Positions 36,082 to 45,691 of a stretch of DNA of 64,000 nt are shown piece by piece (position 1 is the first letter of the stretch; each line of letters begins with the position of its first letter). Position numbers and translations under genes: made by a program. This DNA comes from Roseiarcus sp963836695. Its GTDB lineage: Bacteria; Pseudomonadota; Alphaproteobacteria; Rhizobiales; Beijerinckiaceae. A model generated the notes under the pieces. That model ran no database searches, had not been told where the DNA came from, and worked only from the letters and a program-made list of their open reading frames with translations. The stretch covers positions 40,507 to 104,506 of the forward strand of contig CAWIKX010000016.1 in NCBI GenBank assembly GCA_963836695.1. The letters run 5' to 3'.

Positions 36082-37464
36082 ATGGCCACGATTGACGATG
36101 TTCTTTCCGCCATCAACTCCGGCCAAAAGAGCGCGCTCGATCGGCTGTTCGCCTTTCTGTCGATCCCCTCGATTTCCGCGGTTCCCGCGCATTTTCCCGA
36201 TTGCGATCGCGCCGCGGATTGGTTGGTCACGGAGCTAGGCGATCTCGGATTCGAAGCGAGCAAGCGTCCGACCCCGGGCCGCCCGATGGTCGTCGGCCGC
36301 ATTGCGGCGGCTCGCCGCGAGGCGCCGAGCGTGCTGTTCTACGGCCACTATGACGTGCAGCCAGTCGATCCGTTAGATCTGTGGCGCAATCCACCGTTCG
36401 AGCCGAAGCTAGAGGCCGGCTCGCACGGAGAAGAGATCGTGGCCCGAGGCGCAAGCGACGACAAAGGCCAGCTCATGACCTTTCTCGAAGCCTGCCGCGC
36501 CTTCAAACAATTCGGCGCCCCTCCCTGCAATATAATTGTGCTGTTCGAAGGTGAGGAAGAGACGGGTTCGCCTTCTTTGCCGGCTTTTCTCGCCGAGAAC
36601 GCCAAAGAGCTGAAGGCCGATGTCGCGCTGGTTTGCGACACCGGCATGTGGGACCGCTCGACGCCGGCGATCACCATTGCGCTGCGCGGGATCGCCGCCG
36701 AAGAGGTCATCCTCACTGGCGCGAATCGCGATCTGCATTCCGGCCTTTATGGCGGCCTGGCCGTTAACCCGATCCATGTGCTGTCGAAGATCCTGAGCGA
36801 GTTGCACGACGATACCGGCGCGGTCGCGATCCCTAGCTTCTATGACGGCGTCGAAGAGATTCCCCAGGAGCTAGCGGACCAATGGCAAGAGCTCAATTTC
36901 GACGGCGGGGCGTTCCTGCGCGAGGTCGGGCTGACGACGCCGGCCGGCGAACGCGACCGCTCCCCGCTTGAAGTCTTATGGTCGCGACCGACATGCGAAG
37001 TGAATGGGATTGTCGGTGGCTACACCGGCGAGGGCACCAAGACCGTGTTGCCGGCGAAAGCCATCGCAAAGATCACGTTCCGGCTCGTGGGCAAGCAGAA
37101 CCCCGAGCGGATCCTCGAAGCTTTCCGCGCTTTCGTTATATCGCGTCTGCCGCTGGACGTGAAAGCGGAATTCCTCGGTCACGGCGGCAGTCCCGCCATC
37201 TCGCTGCCGATCAAGAACCAGGTGTTGCGCATCGCGCGCCGGGCACTCGAAGTCGAATGGGAAAAGGCGGCGGCGCTGGTCGGCAGCGGCGGGTCGATCC
37301 CGATCGTCGGTTCATTCAAACGGGAACTCAATCTGGACAGCCTGCTCGTCGGCTTCGCGCTCGACGACGACCGCATTCACTCACCGAACGAGAAATATGA
37401 CCGGACGTCGTTCCACAAGGGGGCGCGCTCCTGGGCGCGCATCCTGGCCGCCCTCGCTGCGTGA
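36082..37464 (+). CDS. M20-family dipeptidase
   Basis: Metallopeptidase of the M20/M25/M40 clan, 460 residues. The metal ligands are visible in YGHYDVQPVDP, RGASDDKGQLMT, and LFEGEEETGSPS (catalytic Glu pair); the C-terminal histidine is in HSPNEKYDRTSFHKG. The lid/dimerisation domain spans about residues 200-350. Probably a cytosolic dipeptidase or acylase. It stands alone between the pit gene and a short minus-strand frame. Confidence 0.9.
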   Translation: MATIDDVLSAINSGQKSALDRLFAFLSIPSISAVPAHFPDCDRAADWLVTELGDLGFEASKRPTPGRPMVVGRIAAARREAPSVLFYGHYDVQPVDPLDLWRNPPFEPKLEAGSHGEEIVARGASDDKGQLMTFLEACRAFKQFGAPPCNIIVLFEGEEETGSPSLPAFLAENAKELKADVALVCDTGMWDRSTPAITIALRGIAAEEVILTGANRDLHSGLYGGLAVNPIHVLSKILSELHDDTGAVAIPSFYDGVEEIPQELADQWQELNFDGGAFLREVGLTTPAGERDRSPLEVLWSRPTCEVNGIVGGYTGEGTKTVLPAKAIAKITFRLVGKQNPERILEAFRAFVISRLPLDVKAEFLGHGGSPAISLPIKNQVLRIARRALEVEWEKAAALVGSGGSIPIVGSFKRELNLDSLLVGFALDDDRIHSPNEKYDRTSFHKGARSWARILAALAA

Positions 37465-37637
37465 AGATCGTGGGTAGGCGCACACGCGATCGAATGGGGT
37501 GTGATTGGCGCGCGTTTCGCCTAGCCGCTATTTTACCGGCGCGCCCTAATGTTTTCAGAGGCTTGAGACCCCTTTTAGTTCCGTCCTAAAATTCGGGGCT
37601 CTTGACGTTTTGTGATATTAATATCTATTATATTATG

Positions 37638-37889
37638 TTATATAGTCGCTTCGAAACTGGGATTCACGTAGTGTCTCAGTTCGAATTTCGCGGCGCATCG
37701 TCCGGAGTAAGTGGACGGAGTGTGAAGTAGATCGACCCCCGGAACATCAAGATCAGAATTACGGACAAAATCGATCGGGTGATTCTTGCCCACCTGCGCC
37801 AGCAGCCAAACCCCGAAGAAATAGTGAGTGGTAACGGCGATCCCAAAAGACCCCGCGGCCAGCATCCGCATTCTGCGCTCCAAGCTCAT
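37638..37889 (-). CDS. Possible small membrane protein (hypothetical)
   Basis: From ATG 37889 (MSLERRMRMLAAGSFG) the frame encodes 83 residues with one hydrophobic helix (AVTTHYFFGVWLLAQVG). It is divergent from folP and lies in an AT-rich stretch. No family is recognised. The open frame extends to 37973. Coding status is uncertain. Confidence 0.35.
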   Translation of the reverse strand: MSLERRMRMLAAGSFGIAVTTHYFFGVWLLAQVGKNHPIDFVRNSDLDVPGVDLLHTPSTYSGRCAAKFELRHYVNPSFEATI

Positions 37890-38028
37890 TCGGTCGCCCC
37901 TTGCGAACCTTACCGCTAACTCGCTGACTGACGCTCGCGATGAACGCAAGGTCAGTTTGGCAAACCCAGACACTACTGGGATTCAGGCGGCAGTTGCGAA
38001 AGTCGTTCGGACTCGATAGCCGACTCTC

Positions 38029-39378
38029 ATGGGCATCGACCGCCGCATCGCTCATCGAGACGCGTTTCTTGACGCGCTCAAAACGTCGCCCCAGCTCATG
38101 GGCATTCTCAATGTGACCCCGGATTCGTTCTCCGACGGCGGCCGCCATTCTGACCTTGCTGCAGCGGTCGTGCGTGCCCAAGGGATGGTCGCGAACGGCG
38201 CGGCGATTGTCGATGTCGGCGGCGAATCGACAAGGCCTGGGCACGTTCCAGTGCCCGAGGACGAGGAGTTGCGCCGCGTCGTTCCGGCGCTCGAGGCGCT
38301 TGGGGCTGAGCTCGACGCGCCGATCTCGATCGACACGAGCAAAGCGGCGGTCGCGCGCGAGGCGGCGCGGCTCGGCGCCTGCGTTATCAACGACGTCTGG
38401 GGACTGCAGCGCGATCCAGGCATGGCGGATGCTGTGGCGGAGACCGGCTCGGCGGTCGTCGTGATGCACAACAGGGAGGAGAAGGATCCGGCGATCGACA
38501 TCCTCGACGACGTCGAGCGCTTCTTTGAGCGCTCGCTCAATCTCGCGGCGGGTGCTGGCGTACCGTTCGGCCGCATCCTGCTCGATCCCGGCGTCGGCTT
38601 TGGCAAGTCGCGACAGCAAAACCATGCCTGCATCTGGAATCTCGACCGCTTCCGTCGATTGGGAGCGCCGATCCTGGTCGGGCTCTCTCGCAAGTCGTTC
38701 ATCGGCGGGATCATCGACGCCGAGGTCGACCGGCGTCTTCCCGGCACGCTCGCCGCGGACACGATTGCGCTCATGCGCGGGGCGTCGGTGTTGCGCGTCC
38801 ATGACGTGGTCGAAAACCGCGCGGCTCTCGCCGTCTTCATGACGCTCAAGAACGCCGCAGCGCCTCCTCTCGCAGGAGAGTCAAAGGACGGGGGACAAAC
38901 ACGCGTCGCCCTCGCGCTTGGGAGCAACATCGGCGGCAAGGTCGACAACCTGCGGAGAGCGCTACGCGCGATCGCAAGCGAGGGGGGCGTCGAATTGACG
39001 GCGGTTTCCCGCTTCTATCGCACCGCGCCTTGGGGAAAGACTGACCAGGACTGGTTCGTCAACGCCTGCGCTCTCGCGAGGACAAAACTCGAGCCAGAGG
39101 CGCTGCTCGAACGCGTCAAAAGGCTCGAGGTCGAGCTCGGCCGCGAGCCCACAGAACGGTGGGGGCCACGCGTGATTGACATCGACCTTATCGCCTACGG
39201 CGACGTTGCGCTTAAGACCGAACGGCTGACCCTGCCCCATCCTGAGCTGTTCAACCGAGCGTTCGTCCTTATGCCGCTCGCCGAGATTGCGCCCGATCTC
39301 GTGATCGCAGGTGTTCGTATTAGCGACGCCGCGGCGCGCCTCAGGGCCGAAGCTGAGGAGATCGTACCGCTCGACTGA
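38029..39378 (+). CDS. folP-folK: Fused dihydropteroate synthase / HPPK (FolP-FolK)
   Basis: Bifunctional folate-synthesis protein, 449 residues. Residues 1-280 are FolP: MGILNVTPDSFSDGG, VGGESTRPG, SIDTSKAAVAREA, and GLSRKSFIG. Residues 290-449 are FolK: VALALGSNIGG, FYRTAPWGKTDQDWFVN, and PRVIDIDLIAYGD. FolB, which normally sits between the two genes, is absent. The joint (about 280-292, LAGESKDGGQT) is encoded by a palindrome (CTCTC-GCAG-GAGAG) like local intergenic repeats. No ribosome site is seen before 38029. Confidence 0.9.
   Translation: MGIDRRIAHRDAFLDALKTSPQLMGILNVTPDSFSDGGRHSDLAAAVVRAQGMVANGAAIVDVGGESTRPGHVPVPEDEELRRVVPALEALGAELDAPISIDTSKAAVAREAARLGACVINDVWGLQRDPGMADAVAETGSAVVVMHNREEKDPAIDILDDVERFFERSLNLAAGAGVPFGRILLDPGVGFGKSRQQNHACIWNLDRFRRLGAPILVGLSRKSFIGGIIDAEVDRRLPGTLAADTIALMRGASVLRVHDVVENRAALAVFMTLKNAAAPPLAGESKDGGQTRVALALGSNIGGKVDNLRRALRAIASEGGVELTAVSRFYRTAPWGKTDQDWFVNACALARTKLEPEALLERVKRLEVELGREPTERWGPRVIDIDLIAYGDVALKTERLTLPHPELFNRAFVLMPLAEIAPDLVIAGVRISDAAARLRAEAEEIVPLD
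38867..38880. repeat. Palindrome in the folP-folK joint
   Basis: CTCTC-GCAG-GAGAG lies in frame between the two enzyme domains and is followed by TCAAAGGACGGGGGACA. It is a weak match to the CCTCTCC/GGAGAGG intergenic palindromes at 18569 and 19711. Confidence 0.4.
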
Positions 39379-39454
39379 CGGAGAACGAGCTCAATTCGTG
39401 CTAGCTCCGACCTCCGGAACCCCACTAGACTGCGTCGAACGCTATTCGACGCCG

Positions 39455-40330
39455 ATGGACAAAAAAGCGATGCCGGCCTGGTCGCAGACCTTCACCTTTT
39501 TCGATGGCGAATGGCTCGAAGGCAATCATCCGATCGTCGGCCCCCGCACGCACGCCTTCTGGCTGGGCACGAGCGTGTTCGATGGGGCGCGCGCGTTCGA
39601 GGGGGTGACACCGGACCTCGACAAGCATTGCGCGCGGCTCAATCGCTCCGCCAACACCATGTTCCTCAAGCCGACAATGAGCGTCGAGGCAATGCTCGAT
39701 CTTACGCGCGAGGGGATGAAGAAATTCAAGCCAGACGCCGAACTCTATATCCGCCCGATGTACTGGGCCGAACAGGGGTCGTCCTGGTCCGCTGTCCCGC
39801 CCGATCCAGATTCGACGCGCTTCTGCCTGTGCCTCTACGAGGCGCCTCTGACGCAGCCCTCCGGCGTATCGATCACCCGATCGCCCTTCGCCAAGCCGCA
39901 CGCCGTCACCATGCCGATCGACGCCAAGGCGGGCTGCCTCTATCCCAACAACGCGCGCGCTTTGTTTGAGGCTCGCGCGCGGGGTTTCGACAATTGTCTC
40001 ATGTGCGATATGCTCGGCAATGTCGCGGAGCTGGCAACGGCGAACGTGTTCATGGCCAAGGATGGCCAGGTGATGACGCCGATGGCCAACGGGACGTTCC
40101 TCAATGGCGTGACCCGGCAGCGGGTACTGGCCCTTTTACGGCAAGACGGTGTGGAGGCGCGCGAGGCGACCCTCGGTTTTGCGGACTTCGACAGCGCAGA
40201 CGAGATTTTCGTCGTTGGCAACTACGGCAAGGTGACGCCGGTTGCGCGCATTGACCGGCGCGATTTGCAGCCGGGCCCGTTCTTCCGTCGGGCGCGCAAA
40301 CTCTATTGGGAATTCGCCCACCAGGGCTGA
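39455..40330 (+). CDS. Class IV aminotransferase (second branched-chain aminotransferase-like)
   Basis: 291 residues from ATG 39455; the frame extends upstream to 39311 over the folK 3' end. The PLP lysine is in MPIDAKAGCLYPNN and the class IV glutamate in GNVAELATANVF. The N-terminal TFFDGEWLEGNHP and GTSVFDGARAFEG are also typical. It differs clearly from ilvE (1199-2086), so it may serve D-amino acids or other 2-oxo acids. A ModE-like gene follows after 33 bases. Confidence 0.85.
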   Translation: MDKKAMPAWSQTFTFFDGEWLEGNHPIVGPRTHAFWLGTSVFDGARAFEGVTPDLDKHCARLNRSANTMFLKPTMSVEAMLDLTREGMKKFKPDAELYIRPMYWAEQGSSWSAVPPDPDSTRFCLCLYEAPLTQPSGVSITRSPFAKPHAVTMPIDAKAGCLYPNNARALFEARARGFDNCLMCDMLGNVAELATANVFMAKDGQVMTPMANGTFLNGVTRQRVLALLRQDGVEAREATLGFADFDSADEIFVVGNYGKVTPVARIDRRDLQPGPFFRRARKLYWEFAHQG

Positions 40331-40363
40331 TAAGCCGCGACATAAGCGAAGGCATGAGGAGCG

Positions 40364-40723
40364 ATGGCCACTCGTTTGACGATTCGGTTTGATTTCGACC
40401 TCGGCCGCCGGCTGGGCGCCGGCAAGATTGCGCTCCTGGAAGCGGTCGAAAAGACCGGATCGATCTCGGCCGCCGGCCGGGCGCACCAGATGTCGTACCG
40501 TCGCGCCTGGCTCCTGGTCGACGAATTGAACCAGCTTTTCACCGAGCCCGTCGTTTCAGCCCATCACGGCGGCGCGAAGGGAGGCGGCGCCTCGCTCACC
40601 GACCAGGGGCGGCGGATCGTCGCGCTTTACCGTGACGCGGAAGCCAAGATGCGGGCCGCGGCGCAAGGCGAACTCGAGGCGATCGAGCGTGACCTCGGCG
40701 CGGGCAAGCCGGCAGGGTCATGA
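40364..40723 (+). CDS. ModE-type N-terminal HTH regulator (single domain)
   Basis: 119-residue winged-helix protein matching the DNA-binding domain of ModE: GRRLGAGKIALLEAVEKTGS, AAGRAHQMSYRRAWLLVDELN, and KGGGASLTDQGRRIVALY. The molybdate-binding MOP domains are missing, as in many alphaproteobacterial short forms, so it may not sense molybdate. No mod genes are near. Confidence 0.85.
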   Translation: MATRLTIRFDFDLGRRLGAGKIALLEAVEKTGSISAAGRAHQMSYRRAWLLVDELNQLFTEPVVSAHHGGAKGGGASLTDQGRRIVALYRDAEAKMRAAAQGELEAIERDLGAGKPAGS

Positions 40724-40833
40724 AGGAGGAGCGCGTCTAACGCCCCAGACTGTGATCCGGCTCGCAGCGGGTTCGCCCTGCCGCCGACCGAAGGGAGCTG
40801 GCGGATCAGGCCACCTTCAGGGAGGGATAAGCA

Positions 40834-41737
40834 ATGGACAATGCCGAACGCGCGAAGCTCAAAACCCAATTGCGGCAGCAGGTCGAGGACGAGTTCGCCA
40901 AACGGACGCAAGAGCACCGCGTCAAGGTTCATACGATCAATGCGCGACGGCGGTACCGCAAGGAGAACAAGATCAAGGCCGCGAAGCAGCCTCTGGACTT
41001 CCTGGCGATCGGCAACTCATGGTTTGACTATCCCCTCAACGACTACGGCATCCCATGGCCGAATCAGGACATTGTCGCGGAGTTGCAAACGATCGGAAAT
41101 CCGCATCCGATCGCTCTCTCGCGCGCGGTCCATGGCCCCGATGACCACGACCATGGGGCTCGCCGACCAGACCCAATATGTCGGCGATATTGCCAACTCC
41201 TCCCAATGGGTCAATGGGAGCCCGGACGCGATCCTCGTCTCCGGAGGGGGTGACGACGTCGTCGGCGATCAGTTCATCATTTATCTGGACTATTTCGGCG
41301 GGGGTCTGTCGAATCGGATCCAGGGAGCCGTCGATTCGGTTGAGGCGTCATATCAGGCGCTGTTCCAGTTTCGCGATCTCTATGCGCCGAACACGCCGAT
41401 ATTCGGACATTGTTACGATTATGCGATACCAAACGGAGTTGGGGTCTTCTTCCAGGGCCCCTGGCTGCAGCCACCACTCAATTTCGCACGCTATGACTAC
41501 GCGGACGGACTCACGATCGTTCAGAACGCCATCGATCGCCTCTACGCCATGCTGAACGGCCTCGCGAGCGTGAAGAAGAACAATTACTACCTTGTCGACA
41601 CGAGGGGCACACTTACCCGCGATTCGTCGCAGCCGCTCGGGCGGGCGAACGAGATCCATCCCTATTCGGCCGGGTTCCTAACGCTGGCGAACAAGTTTCT
41701 CCCGATGCTGCAAAGCGTCTTTTCAGGGCGAATCTGA
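40834..41737 (+). CDS. SGNH/GDSL-like hydrolase, frameshifted
   Basis: The ribosome site AGGGAGG precedes ATG 40834. The N-terminus is a charged helix with many K and R. Block I is FLAIGNSWFDYPL (nucleophile serine), block III is LVSGGGDDVVGD and block V is NEIHPYSAGF, which together fit an SGNH hydrolase. The first frame (40834 to about 41135) and the second frame (to 41737) join if one C is removed from the four-C run at 41136-41139, giving HGPMTTTMGL. The restored protein is about 300 residues. The substrate is unknown. Confidence 0.75.
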
Positions 41738-41917
41738 GCCGACGTCGGGAGGGTCCGTGTCCTGAGCGGGGAAGTATGTTCGTCCTCCGCGGGCATCTAG
41801 GCTGTATGTGGGCTGGCGGGGCTGATGCTCGCCTGCGGCGCCCGGTCCATGCGCGCGCGCTCATGTTCCCACCCGGGCCTTTGACAGCGCACCCGCTTTG
41901 ACCGAAAGAAGCGCGCG

Positions 41918-42586
41918 ATGACGCCCACGGTCAAAATTTGCGGCCTCTCCACGCCCGCCACGCTCGACGCCGCGCTCGACGCTGGCGCCGAAATGGTCGG
42001 CTTCGTGTTCTTCCAAAAGAGCCCGCGCCATATCGACTGGGCGACCGCGCGCGCGCTCGGGCGTCAGGTCCAAGGACGAGCGAAGATCGTCGCGCTCAGC
42101 GTCGACGCCGACGACGAGACGCTCAAGCGCATCGTGGACTCTCTGTCGCCAGACCTCATGCAGTTGCACGGGAGCGAATCGCCAGCGCGCGTAAAAGAGA
42201 TCGCCGAGCGTTTCGCCCGCCTGACCATGAAGGCAATCGGGGTCGCGGCGCGGATGGATCTCGCCCAAGCCGAGGCTTACGAGGGCATCGCCGACTACCT
42301 GCTGATCGACGCCAAGCCGCCGAAGGACGCGGCGCTGCCGGGCGGCAACGGTCGGCCCTTCGACTGGGGCCTCACGCGCGACTTTCGTGCCCGCGTCCCC
42401 TGGCTGTTGTCCGGCGGGCTCGACCCCACCACGGTCGAAACGGCCATTGCTAGAAGCGGCGCGCGCGGCGTCGATGTCTCCTCCGGCGTTGAGAGCGCGC
42501 CCGGCGTCAAAGACCCGGCCAAGGTCGGGGCGTTTGTCGCGGCGGCCCGGCGCGCGTTCGCGCGAGATGCCGTGGGAGTAGGGTGA
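41918..42586 (+). CDS. trpF: Phosphoribosylanthranilate isomerase
   Basis: Tryptophan biosynthesis, Amadori rearrangement of PRA to CdRP. 222 residues as a TIM barrel: VKICGLSTPATLDAAL (catalytic Cys), GFVFFQKSPRHI, LMQLHGSESP, LLIDAKPPKD, and GGLDPTTVETAI. trpB begins after a single-base gap, so the two are coupled. Confidence 0.96.
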   Translation: MTPTVKICGLSTPATLDAALDAGAEMVGFVFFQKSPRHIDWATARALGRQVQGRAKIVALSVDADDETLKRIVDSLSPDLMQLHGSESPARVKEIAERFARLTMKAIGVAARMDLAQAEAYEGIADYLLIDAKPPKDAALPGGNGRPFDWGLTRDFRARVPWLLSGGLDPTTVETAIARSGARGVDVSSGVESAPGVKDPAKVGAFVAAARRAFARDAVGVG

Positions 42587-42587
42587 A

Positions 42588-43808
42588 ATGAGCAAGCTCG
42601 AGAAGCCCAATTCCTATCGCGAGGGCCCGAACGAGCGCGGGCGCTTCGGCGTCTATGGCGGACGCTTCGTTCCCGAGACGCTGATGCCGCTCATTCTCTC
42701 ACTCGAGAAGGCCTATGAGGAGGCGAAGGCCGATCCGGCTTTCAAGGCCGAACTCAATCGCTTGCTCAAGCACTATGTTGGGCGCCCGAGTCCGCTCTAT
42801 TTCGCAGAGCGGCTGACCGAACACCTGGGCGGCGCGAAGATCTACTTCAAGCGCGAGGAGCTCAACCACACCGGCGCCCACAAGATCAACAATGTGATCG
42901 GGCAAATCCTGCTCGCCCGCCGCATGGGAAAGAAGCGCATCATCGCCGAAACCGGCGCCGGCCAGCACGGCGTCGCGACGGCGACAGCCTGCGCGCGTTT
43001 CGGCCTTGAGTGCATCGTCTATATGGGCGCGCTCGATGTCGAGAGGCAGAAGCCGAACGTCTTTCGCATGAAGATGCTCGGCGCGGAAGTGCGGCCGGTG
43101 CAGCAGGGCGCGAAGACCCTCAAGGATGCGATGAACGAGGCTTTGCGCGACTGGGTGACGAATGTACGCGACACCTACTATTGCATCGGCACCGTCGCCG
43201 GTCCCCATCCCTATCCGACGATGGTGCGCGACTTCCAGTGCGTGATCGGCGAGGAGACGCGGACGCAGATGCTTGAACTCGAAGGCCGTCTGCCGGATAG
43301 CCTTGTCGCCTGCATCGGCGGCGGCTCGAATGCAATGGGCCTTTTCCATCCGTTTCTCGACGAGCCGCAGATCGAGATCTTCGGGGTCGAAGCGGCAGGC
43401 CACGGGCTCCATGTTCCCGATGGCCACGCGGCCTCGATTAATGGCGGACGCCCGGGCGTGCTACATGGCAACCGCACATATCTTCTGCAAACCGACGACG
43501 GTCAGATCCTCGAAGGCCATTCGATCTCCGCAGGCCTCGACTATCCCGGCGTCGGGCCTGAGCACTCCTGGCTCAACGATGTCGGCCGCGTGACCTATCT
43601 CGCGGCGACCGACAAGGAAGCCCTTGACGCCTTCCAGCTCTGTTCGAAGCTCGAAGGCATCATCCCCGCCCTTGAGCCAGCGCACGCCTTGGCCAAGATT
43701 ATCGAGCTCGCGCCCGAACGCCCGAAAGACCATTTGATGGTGCTCAACCTCTCGGGCCGCGGCGACAAGGACATCTATTCCGTCGCCGAGTATTTGGGCG
43801 GGATGTGA
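42588..43808 (+). CDS. trpB: Tryptophan synthase beta subunit
   Basis: PLP enzyme joining indole and serine. 406 residues with PLP lysine K99 in HTGAHKINNVIG, GAGQHGVATATACA, and CIGGGSNAMGLFHPF. The family's C-terminal LNLSGRGDKDI is intact. The usual next gene, trpA, is not downstream; a 450-base gap and a minus-strand cupin gene follow. Confidence 0.97.
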   Translation: MSKLEKPNSYREGPNERGRFGVYGGRFVPETLMPLILSLEKAYEEAKADPAFKAELNRLLKHYVGRPSPLYFAERLTEHLGGAKIYFKREELNHTGAHKINNVIGQILLARRMGKKRIIAETGAGQHGVATATACARFGLECIVYMGALDVERQKPNVFRMKMLGAEVRPVQQGAKTLKDAMNEALRDWVTNVRDTYYCIGTVAGPHPYPTMVRDFQCVIGEETRTQMLELEGRLPDSLVACIGGGSNAMGLFHPFLDEPQIEIFGVEAAGHGLHVPDGHAASINGGRPGVLHGNRTYLLQTDDGQILEGHSISAGLDYPGVGPEHSWLNDVGRVTYLAATDKEALDAFQLCSKLEGIIPALEPAHALAKIIELAPERPKDHLMVLNLSGRGDKDIYSVAEYLGGM

Positions 43809-44259
43809 TGCCGCTCCCCTTCCAGCGTGGCGAAAGCTTCCTGGAGGCTGGAGGGCGGAGAAAAATCGACAATTTCTTGCCACGCGCGCTAAGATAGGAT
43901 GTTGTTTTTCAGAAATAAGATATCCGGCCGGCCCCGTCACCTGGCGGCGCCGGGAGCCCTGGACTTTTGATTGCGAGCAGTGAAGATTTAACGAAATTAA
44001 ACCGGCCTCAGGCCTTCGATATCAAACGAAACTCCGAAATGGCCGATTTCAATGTCTTCAGCAATTTGAACTCTTGCCAAGCGAGAGCTTCGTTCGCCGA
44101 GTGAAACGAGGCTCTGGCTCGAGACAAGGCGCGGCAAGTTGGAGCGACTCGCAAGCTGCAGCGCAAGCCATTGAAATCGCTCGAAACGGACTCGCTAAAA
44201 TCTACCCGCCGCCCGTCTTGGGCAGGGAGAATCGATCAGGCCAATTTCGTACGAGGCGC
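43809..44259. other. 451-base intergenic region after trpB
   Basis: No accepted gene. There are short frames (for example 44074-44265 and MADFNVFSNLNS at 44039) without family features. An AT-rich stretch is near 43890-44010. The expected trpA start is not found. Confidence 0.4.
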
Positions 44260-44685
44260 TTATAGCGGGACGGGGTGCAGTCCGTGACGCAGCATGATCT
44301 CCTTCATTTTTGCAAGATCCGGCGCGCCTCCGGCGAGCAGCGCCGCAACCTCGCGAAAAAAGCGGGGTCCGAGAACCCCCGGCGTCAGGATGCACAGGCA
44401 GCTCGCCGCCTCCTGCGTGTCGTTGCGAAAGGCGTGGACAATCCCGCGCTTGATGAAGACGGACTGACCCGGCTTTAGCACGATGTCCTGCCCGTCGACG
44501 CGCCAGGTCGAAGAGCCGGATAGCCCATAAATCGTTTCGTCCCAGCTCTCGTGATAGTGCGCGACGGGCATGCGGGCGGTCGGCTGGACGGTCATCTCGA
44601 AGGCGTCGAGGCTGCCGGCGGTGTCGTCTTTAGTCTGGATGAAGCGAAGCGCTAGACCACCGATTCCTATCGTCTCTGACATCAT
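44260..44685 (-). CDS. Cupin-domain protein
   Basis: 141-residue single-cupin protein. Metal-site residues are visible in PVAHYHESWDETIYGLSG (HxH...E) and the second histidine in KRGIVHAFRND. The C-terminal helix (LAKMKEIMLRHG) follows. It may bind a metal and a small ligand; function unknown. It is transcribed toward trpB from about 180 bases upstream of the MAPEG remnant. Confidence 0.85.
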   Translation of the reverse strand: MMSETIGIGGLALRFIQTKDDTAGSLDAFEMTVQPTARMPVAHYHESWDETIYGLSGSSTWRVDGQDIVLKPGQSVFIKRGIVHAFRNDTQEAASCLCILTPGVLGPRFFREVAALLAGGAPDLAKMKEIMLRHGLHPVPL

Positions 44686-44868
44686 CTGACTTCCGTGTTT
44701 CTCGGTTCAGTCGAGGCTCACAGACTGCTCAATTCGCGCGACCACGGCTAGGGCTTGTTCGTGCAGATCATAACCCAACAGCCGGCGTTTGGCAGGGCGT
44801 GGCTTGGCGACAGATTAGGCCGACCGGAGTCCGGCTGGCAGGCGCACCAGAACTGGAGATGAGCGTCC

Positions 44869-45268
44869 ATGAGCTTGGAACGAGCAATGCTGGAAGCGAG
44901 CGGGGTACTTTGCCTTCTTCACATCGTCGCCGCATCGGACGCCGCCAGTCTTCAGAGAGCATCCGGTGGACGGCCAGCGCCAGGGACGCAGCGGTTTCCC
45001 CGGTGGAGGCATTTCCAGTTTTTGCGGCCGCCGTACTTCTGGTCCACGTTCTGGGACGCGAAGGCCGGCTGAGCGCATGGGGCGCTGTTCTCTATTTCGT
45101 AGCAAGGCTGGACTACGTGCCGCTCTACGTCGCCGGAGTTCCCATCGTCAGGTCGCTGGTTTGGAACGTCGCCTTCATCGCATCACCCTTGTTTTGGCCG
45201 CCGCGCTCTGGGCCCTAAGTCGCAGCATCAGACACCGTCCAAAGATGAATGTGCAACGATCGCCTTGA
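44869..45268 (+). pseudogene. MAPEG-family membrane protein, degraded
   Basis: MAPEG-like pieces occur in three frames. The N-terminal helix MSLERAMLEASGVLCLLHIV is in frame 1. The segment WTASARD...EAFPVFAAAVLLVHVLG and VPLYVAGVPIVRSLVWN is in frame 0. The last helix ITLVLAAALWALSR is in frame 2. Two single-base losses are needed, near 44959 and 45181, and the RLERALxNFLET segment typical of the family seems missing. This is best read as a decayed gene. Confidence 0.65.
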
Positions 45269-45637
45269 TTGGTCATCGCGGTCGCGGTTGAGTCGCGCTC
45301 GGCGCGTTGGCGCACTCGCTAGCGCGATGGCCAGCTTGACCTGCCGCACCGCCGCGATCTGTCCCTTGAGAATGTCCAGCGCGTCCCGCTCGTCGGGTGT
45401 CAGACCCTCAAGCGTCACATGCTTCAGAATGACTTCCAGTGCGTCGCCAATGCGGCCAAGCTGCCGCCCGTAGCTTCCGACCTTGTCGAGGATCTTTCGC
45501 TCAGGATCGGATTCCGCCGTATCGCCGAGGTCGATATTGATCAAGCCGAATTGAGCGCCCTGCTGATAGGCGGTTATGGGGTTGATCGCCTGCCAAGGCT
45601 GATCCGGCGCGAAAGAAATCTGAAACGGCGTCGACAT
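45215..45637 (-). CDS. Conserved hypothetical protein
   Basis: 140 residues, beginning MSTPFQISFAPDQPWQAINP. It has an extended alpha-helical middle (ILDKVGSYGRQLGRIGDALEV, EGLTPDERDALDILKGQIAAV) that may form a coiled coil. No domain is recognised; the type is common in Hyphomicrobiales as far as I recall. Its end overlaps the convergent MAPEG remnant. Confidence 0.55.
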   Translation of the reverse strand: MSTPFQISFAPDQPWQAINPITAYQQGAQFGLINIDLGDTAESDPERKILDKVGSYGRQLGRIGDALEVILKHVTLEGLTPDERDALDILKGQIAAVRQVKLAIALASAPTRRARLNRDRDDQSRRSLHIHLWTVSDAAT

Positions 45638-45691
45638 GATGACTCCTCGGTAATCGCAGCCCCCACGTCTATTCGTGTAGGCGAAGAGTGC

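Noticed and set aside
44074..44265. 63-residue frame after trpB
   Set aside because: No similarity to TrpA or other families that I recognise.
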